Shown piece after piece: positions 7,321-14,987 of a stretch of DNA of 64,000 nucleotides (within the stretch, counting starts at the first letter, position 1; the number at the start of each line of letters is the position of its first letter). Source of the stretch: JBDSKH01 sp050245915 (GTDB lineage Bacteria > Actinomycetota > Actinomycetes > Actinomycetales > Microbacteriaceae); assembly GCA_050245915.1 (NCBI GenBank), contig JBFWWZ010000006.1, positions 1-64,000 of the forward strand. Reading direction: 5' to 3'. Below the pieces are notes generated by a model that was not told the origin of the DNA, did not search any database, and saw only the letters and a program-made list of their open reading frames with translations. Made by a program: the position numbers and the translations under genes.

Positions 7321-8646
7321 ATGAAGCTCAGCGCGGGCACCGTCGCCCGGTATGCCGCAGGTTCGATCGGTACCGGAGGGTTCGGAACCCTTCCCGGCCT
7401 GGTCCTGCTCTTCTTCCTCACTGACACCCTCGGAGTGGCTGCGTTGTGGGCCGGTGTGCTGGTGACGGCGGCGAAGGTGTGGGACGTGGTCATCGACCCG
7501 GTGATCGGCGCCCGCAGCGATCACAGCCTCGCCGTGACCGGGTCGCGCCGCCGGTTCATGCTGCTGGGGGCGGTGTTGCTGCCGGTGTTCTTCGTGCTCA
7601 CCTTCGCGGTTCCCGCGGCGCTCGGGCCGGTGCCGGCGGGCATCTGGGTGCTGATCGCGTTCGTGCTGTGCGCGACCGCCTTCTCGCTCTTCCAGGTCCC
7701 CTACATCGCCCTGCCTGCCGAGCTCGTGCAGGACTACGACGCCCGCACCCGCCTGCTGTCCACCCGCGTCGTGGTGCTGACGTTCGCCATCCTGCTGTTC
7801 GGCGCCGGCGGGCCCGCGCTGCGCGACGCGTTCCCGCAGGACGAGCGCCTCGGCTACCTGGTGCTCGCGATCGCCGCCGGCCTGGTGCTGGGGCTCGGGA
7901 TGCTGGTCGCCGTCTTCAGCGCACCGCGGGGCACGCCGGGGTCGCCCGCCCCGCGGACCTCCATCGTCGAGAACTACCGTCTGGGCTTCGAGACGCTGCG
8001 CCGCAGCCAGCCGTTCCGGGCGCTGCTGCTCACCTTCGTGCTGCAGGGCCTCGCGACCGGCGTGATGCTCGCCGGAGCCCAGTACATCGCCAAGTGGGTG
8101 CTCGGCTCGGGGGTGACCTTCCTGTTCCTCGCTCTCGTCGCGCCCGCCCTCTTCTGTGCGCCCCTGTGGGCGGTGGTGTCGCGCCGCATCGGCAAGGAGC
8201 GCGCGTTCACGATCGCGTCGGCGATCTTCGCGCTCGCCGCGCTCAGCTTGATCGGTCTGATCTGGGCTCCCGGACCGTGGCTGTACGTCCCGGTCGCGAT
8301 CGCGGGGGCAGCGTACGCCGGCATGCAGACCCTGCCGATGGCGATGCTGCCCGATGTGATCTCGCACGACGCCCGCGCGCACGGCGACGGCTCGGCGGGC
8401 ACGTTCGGCGGCGTGTGGACGGCGGGGGAGACCGCGGGCATGGCGCTCGGCACGACGGTGCTGGCGATCGTGCTGTTCGTGAGCGGCTACGTCGAGTCGG
8501 TGGCGCAGCAGGAGGTCACCCAGTCGCCGGCGGCGATCGCGGGGATCATCATCAGCTTCAGCGCGGTGCCGGCTGCGTTGATGGGGCTGAGCCTGCTCTC
8601 CCTGGTGCGGTACCGCCTGCGCAAGCACGACATCGAGGCGGCATGA
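7321..8646 (+). CDS. MFS transporter, GPH sugar:cation symporter type
   Basis: A 441-residue protein with about 12 membrane helices. The start (YAAGSIGTGGFGTLPGLVLLFFLTDTLG), DVVIDPVIGARSDHS in the first cytoplasmic loop and YIALPAELVQDYDARTRL are features of the glycoside-pentoside-hexuronide (MelB-like) branch. The substrate is unknown. Its stop overlaps the ATG of the decarboxylase gene by 4 bp (ATGA), so the two are translationally coupled; the transporter may serve the substrate or product of that enzyme. Confidence 0.82.
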   Translation: MKLSAGTVARYAAGSIGTGGFGTLPGLVLLFFLTDTLGVAALWAGVLVTAAKVWDVVIDPVIGARSDHSLAVTGSRRRFMLLGAVLLPVFFVLTFAVPAALGPVPAGIWVLIAFVLCATAFSLFQVPYIALPAELVQDYDARTRLLSTRVVVLTFAILLFGAGGPALRDAFPQDERLGYLVLAIAAGLVLGLGMLVAVFSAPRGTPGSPAPRTSIVENYRLGFETLRRSQPFRALLLTFVLQGLATGVMLAGAQYIAKWVLGSGVTFLFLALVAPALFCAPLWAVVSRRIGKERAFTIASAIFALAALSLIGLIWAPGPWLYVPVAIAGAAYAGMQTLPMAMLPDVISHDARAHGDGSAGTFGGVWTAGETAGMALGTTVLAIVLFVSGYVESVAQQEVTQSPAAIAGIIISFSAVPAALMGLSLLSLVRYRLRKHDIEAA

Positions 8647-10084
8647 CCCACGACGAGATCCTCGCCCGGCTCGCGGAGCTGCGCGCCGCCGACGCCCCCA
8701 CTCACGGCGGGCACGTGCTGAGCTACGTCTACGACTCCGGGATGGCCGAACTCGACGAGCTCGCGGCCGCCGCGGTGCGCGCGGTACAGCCCGTCAACGG
8801 CCTCGACCCGACGACGTTCACCTCCGTCGCGACGCTCGAGCGCGAGCTGATCGGGTTCGTCCGCGACCTGCTGCACGGCGACGACGAGGTCGTCGGCTCG
8901 GTGACGACCGGCGGCACGGAGAGCTGCCTGCTCGCGGTGAAGACGGCGCGCGACCTCTGGCTGGCGCAGCGGGGCCTGGAGCCGGGCGTCGTGCGACCCC
9001 GGATGCTGGCCCCGGTCACGGTGCACGCTGCATTCCAGAAGGCGGCGCACTACTTCGGGTTGCAGCTGGACCTCATCCCGGTCGAGGCGGATGGCCGGGT
9101 GGACCCCGCACGCATCGCCGAGCTCCTCGCCGACGATGTCGCTCTCGTCGTCGTATCGGCGCCGTCGTATCCGTTCGCCGCGCTCGACCCGGTCGGCGAG
9201 GTCGCGGCGCTCTGCCGCACGCACTCGGTGCCGCTGCACGTCGACGCCTGCATCGGCGGACTCGTGCTGCCGTTCTGGCCCGGCCTGCCGGCCTGGGACT
9301 TCCTGGTCGACGGGGTGACGAGCATCAGCGCGGACCTGCACAAGTTCGGGTACGCACCGAAGGGCGTGTCGGTGCTGCTGCAGCGCGGACGCGACCGGCA
9401 GCGGGCCCAGTTCTTCGCCACCACCCGGTGGCCCGGCTACCCGGTGGTGAATCCCACGATCCTCGGATCGAAGTCGGCCGGGCCGCTCGCCGCCGCGTGG
9501 GCGATCGTGCAGGCGCTCGGAACCGCCGGTTTCGGCGAGCTGGCCGATTCGTGCGTGCGGTCCACGGCGGCGCTGCGCACCGCGATCGACGACATCGAGG
9601 GCCTGCGCGTCGTCGGCGATCCGGTCGGCCCGCTGCTCGCGGTGGCGGCCGACGACGGCGTCGAACCCGGCCGCCGGGTCGACCCGCACCACTGGGCGGA
9701 TGCGGCACGCGCCTCCGGCTGGGTGCTGCAGCTTCAGCCGGGGGTCTCCGGCATGCCGCCGACGACGCATCTGACGATCACGCCGGTGACCGAGGCGGCG
9801 CTCGGCGAGCTGATCCCGGCGCTGGTGGCTGCGGCGGACTCGGTCCGCGGCGTGCCGCACGTCGACCCCTCCGGGTTCCTCGCCGCGCTGCCTCCGCTCG
9901 AGGGCGGCTCGACTCGCAGACCGCGTGGGTGCTGCTGCAGGGGTTCGGGATCGGGGGCTCGACGGGTTCGGGCGGTCCGCTTCCGGCGCAGCTGGCACCA
10001 CTGCTCGCACTCATCGAGGTGCTGCCTCCGCCGATCGCGGAACGGTTGCTGATCGAGCTGATCGGGCGGCTCGCCGAGCCGTGA
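8643..10084 (+). pseudogene. PLP-dependent decarboxylase/lyase, frameshifted near 9908
   Basis: A fold-type I PLP enzyme of the group II decarboxylase / sphingosine-phosphate-lyase-like group: SVTTGGTESCLLAVK (phosphate binding), HVDACIGG (Asp to the pyridine N) and ADLHKFGYAPKG (PLP-binding Lys). Reading frame is good to about LPPLEGG (9903-9908). After this the same frame turns into Arg/Cys-rich shadow sequence to 10052, while frame 2 continues naturally from LDSQTAWVLLQGFGIGG to TGA 10082-10084. One missing base, most simply a C in GGCGGC-CTC, explains it. The intact protein would have about 480 residues. It could be a sequencing error or a recent mutation. Confidence 0.75.
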
Positions 10085-10087
10085 GTT

Positions 10088-10119
10088 CGGATCTCGACAG
10101 GCTCGGATCTCGACAGGCT
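10088..10119 (+). repeat. Tandem duplicate of a short intergenic repeat
   Basis: The 16-base unit GGATCTCGACAGGCTC occurs twice head to tail between the decarboxylase and the LysR gene. TCGACAGGCTC is a piece of the intergenic repeat family common in Microbacteriaceae. Confidence 0.7.
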
Positions 10120-10122
10120 CGA

Positions 10123-11037
10123 TCACCGATCGTGCAGCAGCAGGAACTCGTGCGCCTCGTCGCGCAGGGCCTGCAGCACCAGCCGCACCGACGGCCGCGC
10201 CACCACCTCGGGCCGCTGGATCGCCCAGATCACTCGTTCCGAGCGGACGCCGGCGAGCGGGCGCGTGACCAGGCCGTTCTCGTGATCGCGGGTGGTGAAC
10301 CGGGGGAGGATCGCGATGCCGTGCCCGGCGGCGACCATCGACTCGGCGATGCCGTTGTCGGCGAACCGCTGCACGACATCGGCTTGCAGCCCGGTGATCG
10401 CCTCGATGCGCTGCAGGATGCGGTCGAACGGCAGGCTGTCGGGTACCCCGATCCAGCGCTCGCCGATCACATCCGAGGGGGTGAGCTCGTGCTTCCGCGC
10501 GAGCGGGTGTCCCTCGGGCAGCGCGATGTCGAGCGGCTCGCGCATGAGCTCGGTGATGACGAGGCCACGGTCCCGCCACCCGGGGAGCACGCCGGGTGCG
10601 TCGGCGACGACGATGTCGTGGTCGGGGGTGAGGTCGGCGAAGTCCGGCAGCAGGGGGTCCTGGTCGCTGCAGATGACGGCGAGCCCGGCCACGTCCGCCA
10701 CGCGATGCAACACCCCCGGCAGCAGCATCTGCCCGACGCTCGGGAACACGGTGACGGTCACCTCGCCGCGCGGCTGCTCGACGAAGTCGGCCCACACCGC
10801 CTCGGCCCGCTCGATGGCGACGGCGACGTCTTTCGCGGTCTCAGCCAGCATCCTGCCCGGCACGGTGAGCGCGATGCCGCGACCCGAACGCTGGGTGAGC
10901 GGCACCCCCGCCTCGCGCTCGAGGGCTTTCAGCTGCTGCGACACCGCGGACGGCGTGAGGTGAAGGGCGCGTGCGACAGCGGTCACCGACCCGCGCTGCG
11001 CGAGTTCGCGTAGCAGCCCGAGGCGACGCACGTCCAT
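10123..11037 (-). CDS. LysR-family transcriptional regulator
   Basis: A 304-residue LysR-type regulator with an N-terminal winged helix-turn-helix (residues 1-60, GSVTAVARALHLTPSAVSQQL) and a periplasmic-binding-protein-like effector domain (about 90-300). The effector is unknown. A near-perfect palindrome overlaps its own start codon (11036-11052), which fits autoregulation. It diverges from a 34-residue small protein gene that may be its target. Confidence 0.9.
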   Translation of the reverse strand: MDVRRLGLLRELAQRGSVTAVARALHLTPSAVSQQLKALEREAGVPLTQRSGRGIALTVPGRMLAETAKDVAVAIERAEAVWADFVEQPRGEVTVTVFPSVGQMLLPGVLHRVADVAGLAVICSDQDPLLPDFADLTPDHDIVVADAPGVLPGWRDRGLVITELMREPLDIALPEGHPLARKHELTPSDVIGERWIGVPDSLPFDRILQRIEAITGLQADVVQRFADNGIAESMVAAGHGIAILPRFTTRDHENGLVTRPLAGVRSERVIWAIQRPEVVARPSVRLVLQALRDEAHEFLLLHDR

Positions 11038-11052
11038 GTAGTCAGACTACAT
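11036..11052. promoter_or_regulatory. Palindromic operator at the LysR start
   Basis: ATGTAGTC-A-GACTACAT is a perfect 8-bp inverted repeat around one base and includes the LysR initiation codon on the minus strand. A related half site, CTACAT, recurs at 11079-11084. It is a likely binding site for the adjacent regulator. Confidence 0.55.
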
Positions 11053-11057
11053 CCTCA

Positions 11058-11085
11058 TTGCAGTTAGATTCGCTTGTGCTACATA
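11058..11085 (+). promoter_or_regulatory. Putative promoter of the small protein gene
   Basis: TTGCAG at 11058-11063 and TACATA at 11080-11085 with a 16-bp spacer precede the start codon at 11110. The -10 covers the second CTACAT half site, so a bound LysR protein could control it. Confidence 0.4.
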
Positions 11086-11109
11086 GTTGATGCGGCGCAC
11101 ACTTGTCAC

Positions 11110-11214
11110 ATGTTCGAACTGATGCCGCTCCTCGCGATCTCCGCGGTCGCGATCGTGTCCACGGTCTACGTGACCTCCCGCGACGGCTACCGTCGCGTCC
11201 CGCGCAAGCACTGA
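11110..11214 (+). CDS. 34-residue predicted membrane peptide
   Basis: A small open frame starting MFELMPLLAISAVAIVSTV and ending in a basic tail (SRDGYRRVPRKH) before TGA 11212-11214. The first 20 residues form one membrane helix and the positive tail should stay in the cytoplasm. It has its own promoter-like sequence, sits divergent from a LysR gene, and is followed 15 bp later by a strong terminator, all of which argue that it is a real gene. No Shine-Dalgarno sequence is obvious. Function unknown. Confidence 0.6.
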   Translation: MFELMPLLAISAVAIVSTVYVTSRDGYRRVPRKH

Positions 11215-11228
11215 GCGTGCGCCGCAAG

Positions 11229-11256
11229 AGCCCCGCTACGGCGGGGCTTCTTCATT
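11229..11256. terminator. Rho-independent terminator
   Basis: AGCCCCGC-TACG-GCGGGGCT is a perfect 8-bp stem with a 4-base loop at 11229-11248, followed by TCTTCATTT. It closes the small protein gene and overlaps the end of the convergent gene at 11252, so it may serve both directions. Confidence 0.75.
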
Positions 11257-11557
11257 TCCCGATGTAGATGTTGTCGGGGTCGTGCGGGTCGACCCAGGCG
11301 TCGACCGTGCCGCCCGGACGCCAGTGCCGGGCGAACGCCGGCCCGAAGATGTGCTCGTACACGACCACCCGCGGCGGCTCGTCCCCGTCCTCGATCTCGA
11401 AGACGCCGATCACGATCTGGGCGCCGCGGTAGCGACGCTCGCTCGTCTCGCGGTTGAGGAGTGTGGCGCGCGCGAGGCGACCCTCCGCGATCAGCCGCGC
11501 GGCATCCCGGAACCGCGCGTCGAAGGCGGCTTCCTCGCTCAACTCGATCGTGCTCAT
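11252..11557 (-). CDS. Hypothetical protein
   Basis: A 101-residue soluble protein starting MSTIELSEEAAFDARFRDAAR. I do not recognise the family. It has no membrane segment; the second half is rich in aromatic and acidic residues (VVYEHIFGPAFARHWRPGG). It lies between a terminator and mrp, convergent with the small-protein gene. Confidence 0.65.
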   Translation of the reverse strand: MSTIELSEEAAFDARFRDAARLIAEGRLARATLLNRETSERRYRGAQIVIGVFEIEDGDEPPRVVVYEHIFGPAFARHWRPGGTVDAWVDPHDPDNIYIGK

Positions 11558-11587
11558 CCTGGCCTCTCAGGTGCGATCATCGCTCAC

Positions 11588-12649
11588 TCACCGAGGATGC
11601 ACCGGCAATGAGCGCCCGGCGAGTCCCCGTGTGCGGGTCGCCAGGTATTCGGAGATCCCCGAGATCGCGGCGGCAGACGGGTCATCGGGATGCGAAATCG
11701 TTATCGGCGCGCCCTCGTCGCCCCCCGCGCGCAACGGCACGCTCAGCGGGATCCGGCCGATCACGGGGACGCCCAGCTTCGCCGCCAGCGCATCGCCGCC
11801 GCCGCTGCCGAACAGCTCGCCCGTCATGTTCTCGATCACCCCGATCACCGTCTGACCCGTCTGGCGTGCCACCAGGCCGCTGCGCTCGGCGACCTCCGCC
11901 GCCGCCGGCTGCGGGGTGGTGACGACCAGCACCTCCGCCTGCGGCAGCAGCTGGCCGAGCGAGATCGCGATGTCACCCGTTCCGGGCGGCAGGTCGAGCA
12001 GCAGCACGTCGAGATCGCCGAACCACACGTCGGTGAGGAACTGCTGCATCGTGCGATGCAGCAGCGGGCCGCGCCAGGAGACGGCGGTCGACCCCTCGAC
12101 GAACATCCCTATCGAGATCACCTTCACCCCGTGCGCGATCGGCGGCAGGATCATGTCGCCCACCTGCGTCGGCTTCGCATCCGGGATGCCGAGGATGCCG
12201 GGGATCGAGAATCCGAACACGTCCGCGTCGATCAGGCCCACCTTCAGGCCGCGCGCCGCCAGGGCCACGGCGACATTCGCGGTGACGGTCGACTTGCCCA
12301 CCCCGCCCTTGCCGCTGGAGACGGCGACGATCCGGGTGAGCGTGTCCGGGCCGAACTGCTGCGTCTTCGTGCCGCGCAGGCGCGTGGTGAGCGCCTCGCG
12401 CTCGGCCGGCGTCATCACGCCGATCTCGAGCTCGAGCCGTTCGATCCCGTCGACGGCGAGGACCGCCGCGCGGACGTCGCGCTCGATCGTGTCAGCGGCC
12501 GGGCAGCCCACGATCGTGAGACGCAGGTCGACGCGGGCCACGGCATCCTGGACCGTCACCTCGCGGATCATGTCGAGCTCGGTGATGGGCCGCCGGATCT
12601 CCGGATCCACGACCCGGGCGAGCGCCGCCCGGACCGCCTCGGCGTTCAC
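11588..12649 (-). CDS. mrp: Mrp/ApbC-family P-loop ATPase
   Basis: A 353-residue cytosolic ATPase of the Mrp/NBP35 type, associated with iron-sulfur cluster carriage. The N-terminal MIP18-like domain (VDPEIRRPITELDMIREV) precedes the deviant Walker A (SSGKGGVGKST), DADVFGFSIP and DLPPGTGDIAIS. The C-terminal CxxC found in E. coli Mrp is absent: after IENM the sequence reads TGELFGSGGG. This suggests a different way of holding a cluster, or another role. GTG 12649 is preferred because it overlaps the DUF1003 stop as GTGA, so the two are coupled. Confidence 0.88.
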   Translation of the reverse strand: MNAEAVRAALARVVDPEIRRPITELDMIREVTVQDAVARVDLRLTIVGCPAADTIERDVRAAVLAVDGIERLELEIGVMTPAEREALTTRLRGTKTQQFGPDTLTRIVAVSSGKGGVGKSTVTANVAVALAARGLKVGLIDADVFGFSIPGILGIPDAKPTQVGDMILPPIAHGVKVISIGMFVEGSTAVSWRGPLLHRTMQQFLTDVWFGDLDVLLLDLPPGTGDIAISLGQLLPQAEVLVVTTPQPAAAEVAERSGLVARQTGQTVIGVIENMTGELFGSGGGDALAAKLGVPVIGRIPLSVPLRAGGDEGAPITISHPDDPSAAAISGISEYLATRTRGLAGRSLPVHPR

Positions 12650-13149
12650 TTCTTGTCGACCTCGGCTTCCAGCTCCTCCAGCAGCGCGCGCAGCTCGGCG
12701 CGGATGAAATCCTTCGTCGCCACATCGCGCATCGCCAGCCGCAGCGCCACCACCTCGCGCGCCAGGTACTCGGTGTCGGCCAGGTTGCGCTCGGCGCGCT
12801 GACGATCCTGCTCGATCTGCACGCGGTCCCGGTCGTCCTGCCGGTTCTGAGCCAGCAGGATGAGCGGCGCGGCATACGAGGCCTGCAGCGACAGGATGAG
12901 GGTCAGCGTCGTGAACCCGAGGGCGATCGAGTCGAAGCGCAGGCTCGCCGGGCCGAACGTATTGTAGATCATCCAGACGATGACGAACAGCGACAGGGCG
13001 AACAGGAACCACGGCGTGCCCATGCCGCGGGCGATCGCCTCGGTGAACCGTCCGAACCGGTCGCGGCGCTCGAACAGCGCCCCGGTCGACCAGCGGCTCT
13101 GCCGGAGGCCCTTCGGATCGTCGAACGACTGGTTACGGTCGCGTGCCAC
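12646..13149 (-). CDS. DUF1003 family membrane protein
   Basis: A 167-residue protein with two membrane helices (about 48-64 and 74-96) and a long charged coiled-coil C-terminus (about 105-165). The pattern RFGRFTEAIARGMGTPWFL, then SYAAPLILLAQNRQDDRDR, is the DUF1003 signature. Function unknown. The family sits next to mrp and the MgtE_N/CBS gene in mycobacteria too. The GTG start overlaps the upstream gene by 17 bp and its end overlaps mrp by 4 bp, giving a three-gene operon. Confidence 0.85.
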   Translation of the reverse strand: MARDRNQSFDDPKGLRQSRWSTGALFERRDRFGRFTEAIARGMGTPWFLFALSLFVIVWMIYNTFGPASLRFDSIALGFTTLTLILSLQASYAAPLILLAQNRQDDRDRVQIEQDRQRAERNLADTEYLAREVVALRLAMRDVATKDFIRAELRALLEELEAEVDKK

Positions 13150-14449
13150 GAGAGGTCCTCCTTCCGGTCGGGACGGGTATCGCAGCTGTCGAGGTGGTCA
13201 CGGGCTCGGGGTCGTCGGAGCCGGTACTTCGCCAGTCGTCGGGCAGCAGGAAGTCGAGGACGTCGTCAATGGTCACCACCCCGACGAGACGGTGGTTCTC
13301 GTCTACCACGGGCAGAGAGACCAGGTTGTACGAGGCGAGGATGCGCGACACCTCGGCCGCGCTGGTGTGCGGGGTGACCGGCTCGAGCGAGGTGTCGAGC
13401 AGGGTACCGAGCCGTTCGTTCGGCGGGTAGCGCAGCATCCGCTGGAAATGCACCACCCCGAGGAACCGGCCGGTCGGCGGCTCGTACGGCGGCAGCGTGA
13501 CGCAGACGGCGGCTCCGAGCGCCGGCGCCAGCTCGTGCCGCCGGATCAGGGCGAGCCCCTCGGCGACGGTCGCGTCGGCGGAAACGATGATCGGCTCGGT
13601 GGTCATCAGGCCGCCCGCCGTGTCGGGGTGGTAGGCGAGGAGCATGCGGACGTCTTCCGCCTCCTCCGGCTCCATCAGCTCGAGCAGCTCCTCCCGCCGC
13701 TCATCGGGTAGCTGGGCGATGAGGTCGGCGGCGTCGTCGGGCTGCATCTGGTCGAGCACATCGGCCGCGCGGGCGTCGTCGAGCCGGGTGATCAGCTCGA
13801 CCTGATCCTCCTCCGTCATCTCCTCCAGGGCATCGGCGAGACGGTTGTCGGGCAGCTCCTCCGCCACCTCGATGCGCCGCTCCTCCGGCAGGTCGAGCAG
13901 CGTGCTCGCCAGGTCGGCGGGACGCAGGTCGGAGTAGGTCGCGATCAGCTGCTCGGCGGACTGCGCCTCGCCCTTCGACGTCTTCTCGCGGGTCTGCGCC
14001 CACGTCGCGAACAGGGTGGCGCCTTTGCTGAACGGGGCGGCCCCGGTGCGCGGCCGGCGCAGGAACAGATCGCCCACCTCCCACTCGCCGGGGGCGGCCT
14101 CCTGGATCGCGACGTCCTCGATGATCGCATCGCCGCTGCCGTCGCGCAGGGCCACCTTGCGGCCGAGCAGCTCGGAGATCACCCGCACCTCACCGCCGCG
14201 CTGCTCGAACCGGCGCAGGTTGATGAGGCCGGTGGTGATGATCTGGCCGGAGCCGATGCTCGTCACCCTGCCGATCGACAGGAACACGCGCCGCTTGCCG
14301 GGGATCTCGACGACGATGCCGACCACGCTGGGGCTCTGGTTGTTGCGGTAGACGACCAGCACATCCCGAGCCTTGCCGACCCGGTCGCCGGCGGGGTCGA
14401 AGACGGAGCACCCGGCCAGTCGGGCGACGAAGACTCTCGTGGCGCTCAC
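13133..14449 (-). CDS. PRC-barrel / MgtE N-terminal / CBS-domain protein
   Basis: A 438-residue cytosolic protein with a PRC-barrel-like N-terminus (FVARLAGCSVFDPAGDRVGKARDVLV), a central MgtE_N helical domain (SDLRPADLASTLLDLPEERR to LLELMEPEEAEDVRMLL) and a CBS pair at the C-terminus (ILASYNLVSLPVVDE). The magnesium channel helices of true MgtE are missing, so it is a regulator-like relative rather than a transporter. GTG 14449 is preferred over the in-frame start at 14569, which runs back through the promoter of the next gene; TAGGGT lies 7 nt upstream. First gene of the operon with DUF1003 and mrp. Confidence 0.85.
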   Translation of the reverse strand: MSATRVFVARLAGCSVFDPAGDRVGKARDVLVVYRNNQSPSVVGIVVEIPGKRRVFLSIGRVTSIGSGQIITTGLINLRRFEQRGGEVRVISELLGRKVALRDGSGDAIIEDVAIQEAAPGEWEVGDLFLRRPRTGAAPFSKGATLFATWAQTREKTSKGEAQSAEQLIATYSDLRPADLASTLLDLPEERRIEVAEELPDNRLADALEEMTEEDQVELITRLDDARAADVLDQMQPDDAADLIAQLPDERREELLELMEPEEAEDVRMLLAYHPDTAGGLMTTEPIIVSADATVAEGLALIRRHELAPALGAAVCVTLPPYEPPTGRFLGVVHFQRMLRYPPNERLGTLLDTSLEPVTPHTSAAEVSRILASYNLVSLPVVDENHRLVGVVTIDDVLDFLLPDDWRSTGSDDPEPVTTSTAAIPVPTGRRTSRGTRP

Positions 14450-14486
14450 GCTGTAAACCCTAGTCCGCACGTGGGAGGATGAGCCC

Positions 14487-14987
14487 GTGAGCAACCCCTC
14501 CGCCCCGCGCGGCGCAGCAGCGCGCCAGGTCAACTTCCAGACGGTCCCCAAGGGCGAGGTCCTGGGCACCTACGACACCTACCTCGAGGCGCAGGAGCGC
14601 GTCGACCACCTCGCCAAGGCCGAGTTCCCGGTCGGCAAGGTGTCCATCGTCGGCAACGACCTGAAGAGCGTCGAGCGGGTGACCCGCAAGCTGTCGTGGA
14701 GCCGCGCTGCGCTGGAAGGCGCTCTGAGCGGCGCGTGGTTCGGCCTGTTCGTGGCCGTGCTGCTGACCTTCTTCCAGCCGCAGATCAACTGGGGCTTCTT
14801 CCTGGCGGCGGTCCTGATCGGCGCGGCCGCCGGCATGCTGTTCCGCCTGGTCAGCTACGGGATCAACCGCCGCAGCCGGGACTTCGACTCGTTCAACCAG
14901 GTGCTCGCCAGCAATTACCAGGTGATCGTCGACCCCGAGCTGCTCGAGCAGGCCAGGGACGCCCTGGCCCGCCCGAAGCAGGACTAG
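14487..14987 (+). CDS. General stress protein 17M-like membrane protein
   Basis: A 166-residue protein with a soluble N-terminal domain (VPKGEVLGTYDTYLEAQERVDHL, the GSP17M/YflT signature) and two membrane helices with glycine-rich packing (about 75-95 and 100-122), then a soluble C-terminus. Function unknown. GTG 14487 follows GGGAGG at 14471-14476. Convergent with pepP, overlapping by 4 bp. Confidence 0.82.
   Translation: MSNPSAPRGAAARQVNFQTVPKGEVLGTYDTYLEAQERVDHLAKAEFPVGKVSIVGNDLKSVERVTRKLSWSRAALEGALSGAWFGLFVAVLLTFFQPQINWGFFLAAVLIGAAAGMLFRLVSYGINRRSRDFDSFNQVLASNYQVIVDPELLEQARDALARPKQD

Noticed and set aside
12650..13012. N-terminal extension of mrp (frame open to 13012)
   Set aside because: It is Arg/Pro-rich shadow sequence over the DUF1003 gene; GTG 12649 with a GTGA overlap is the natural start.
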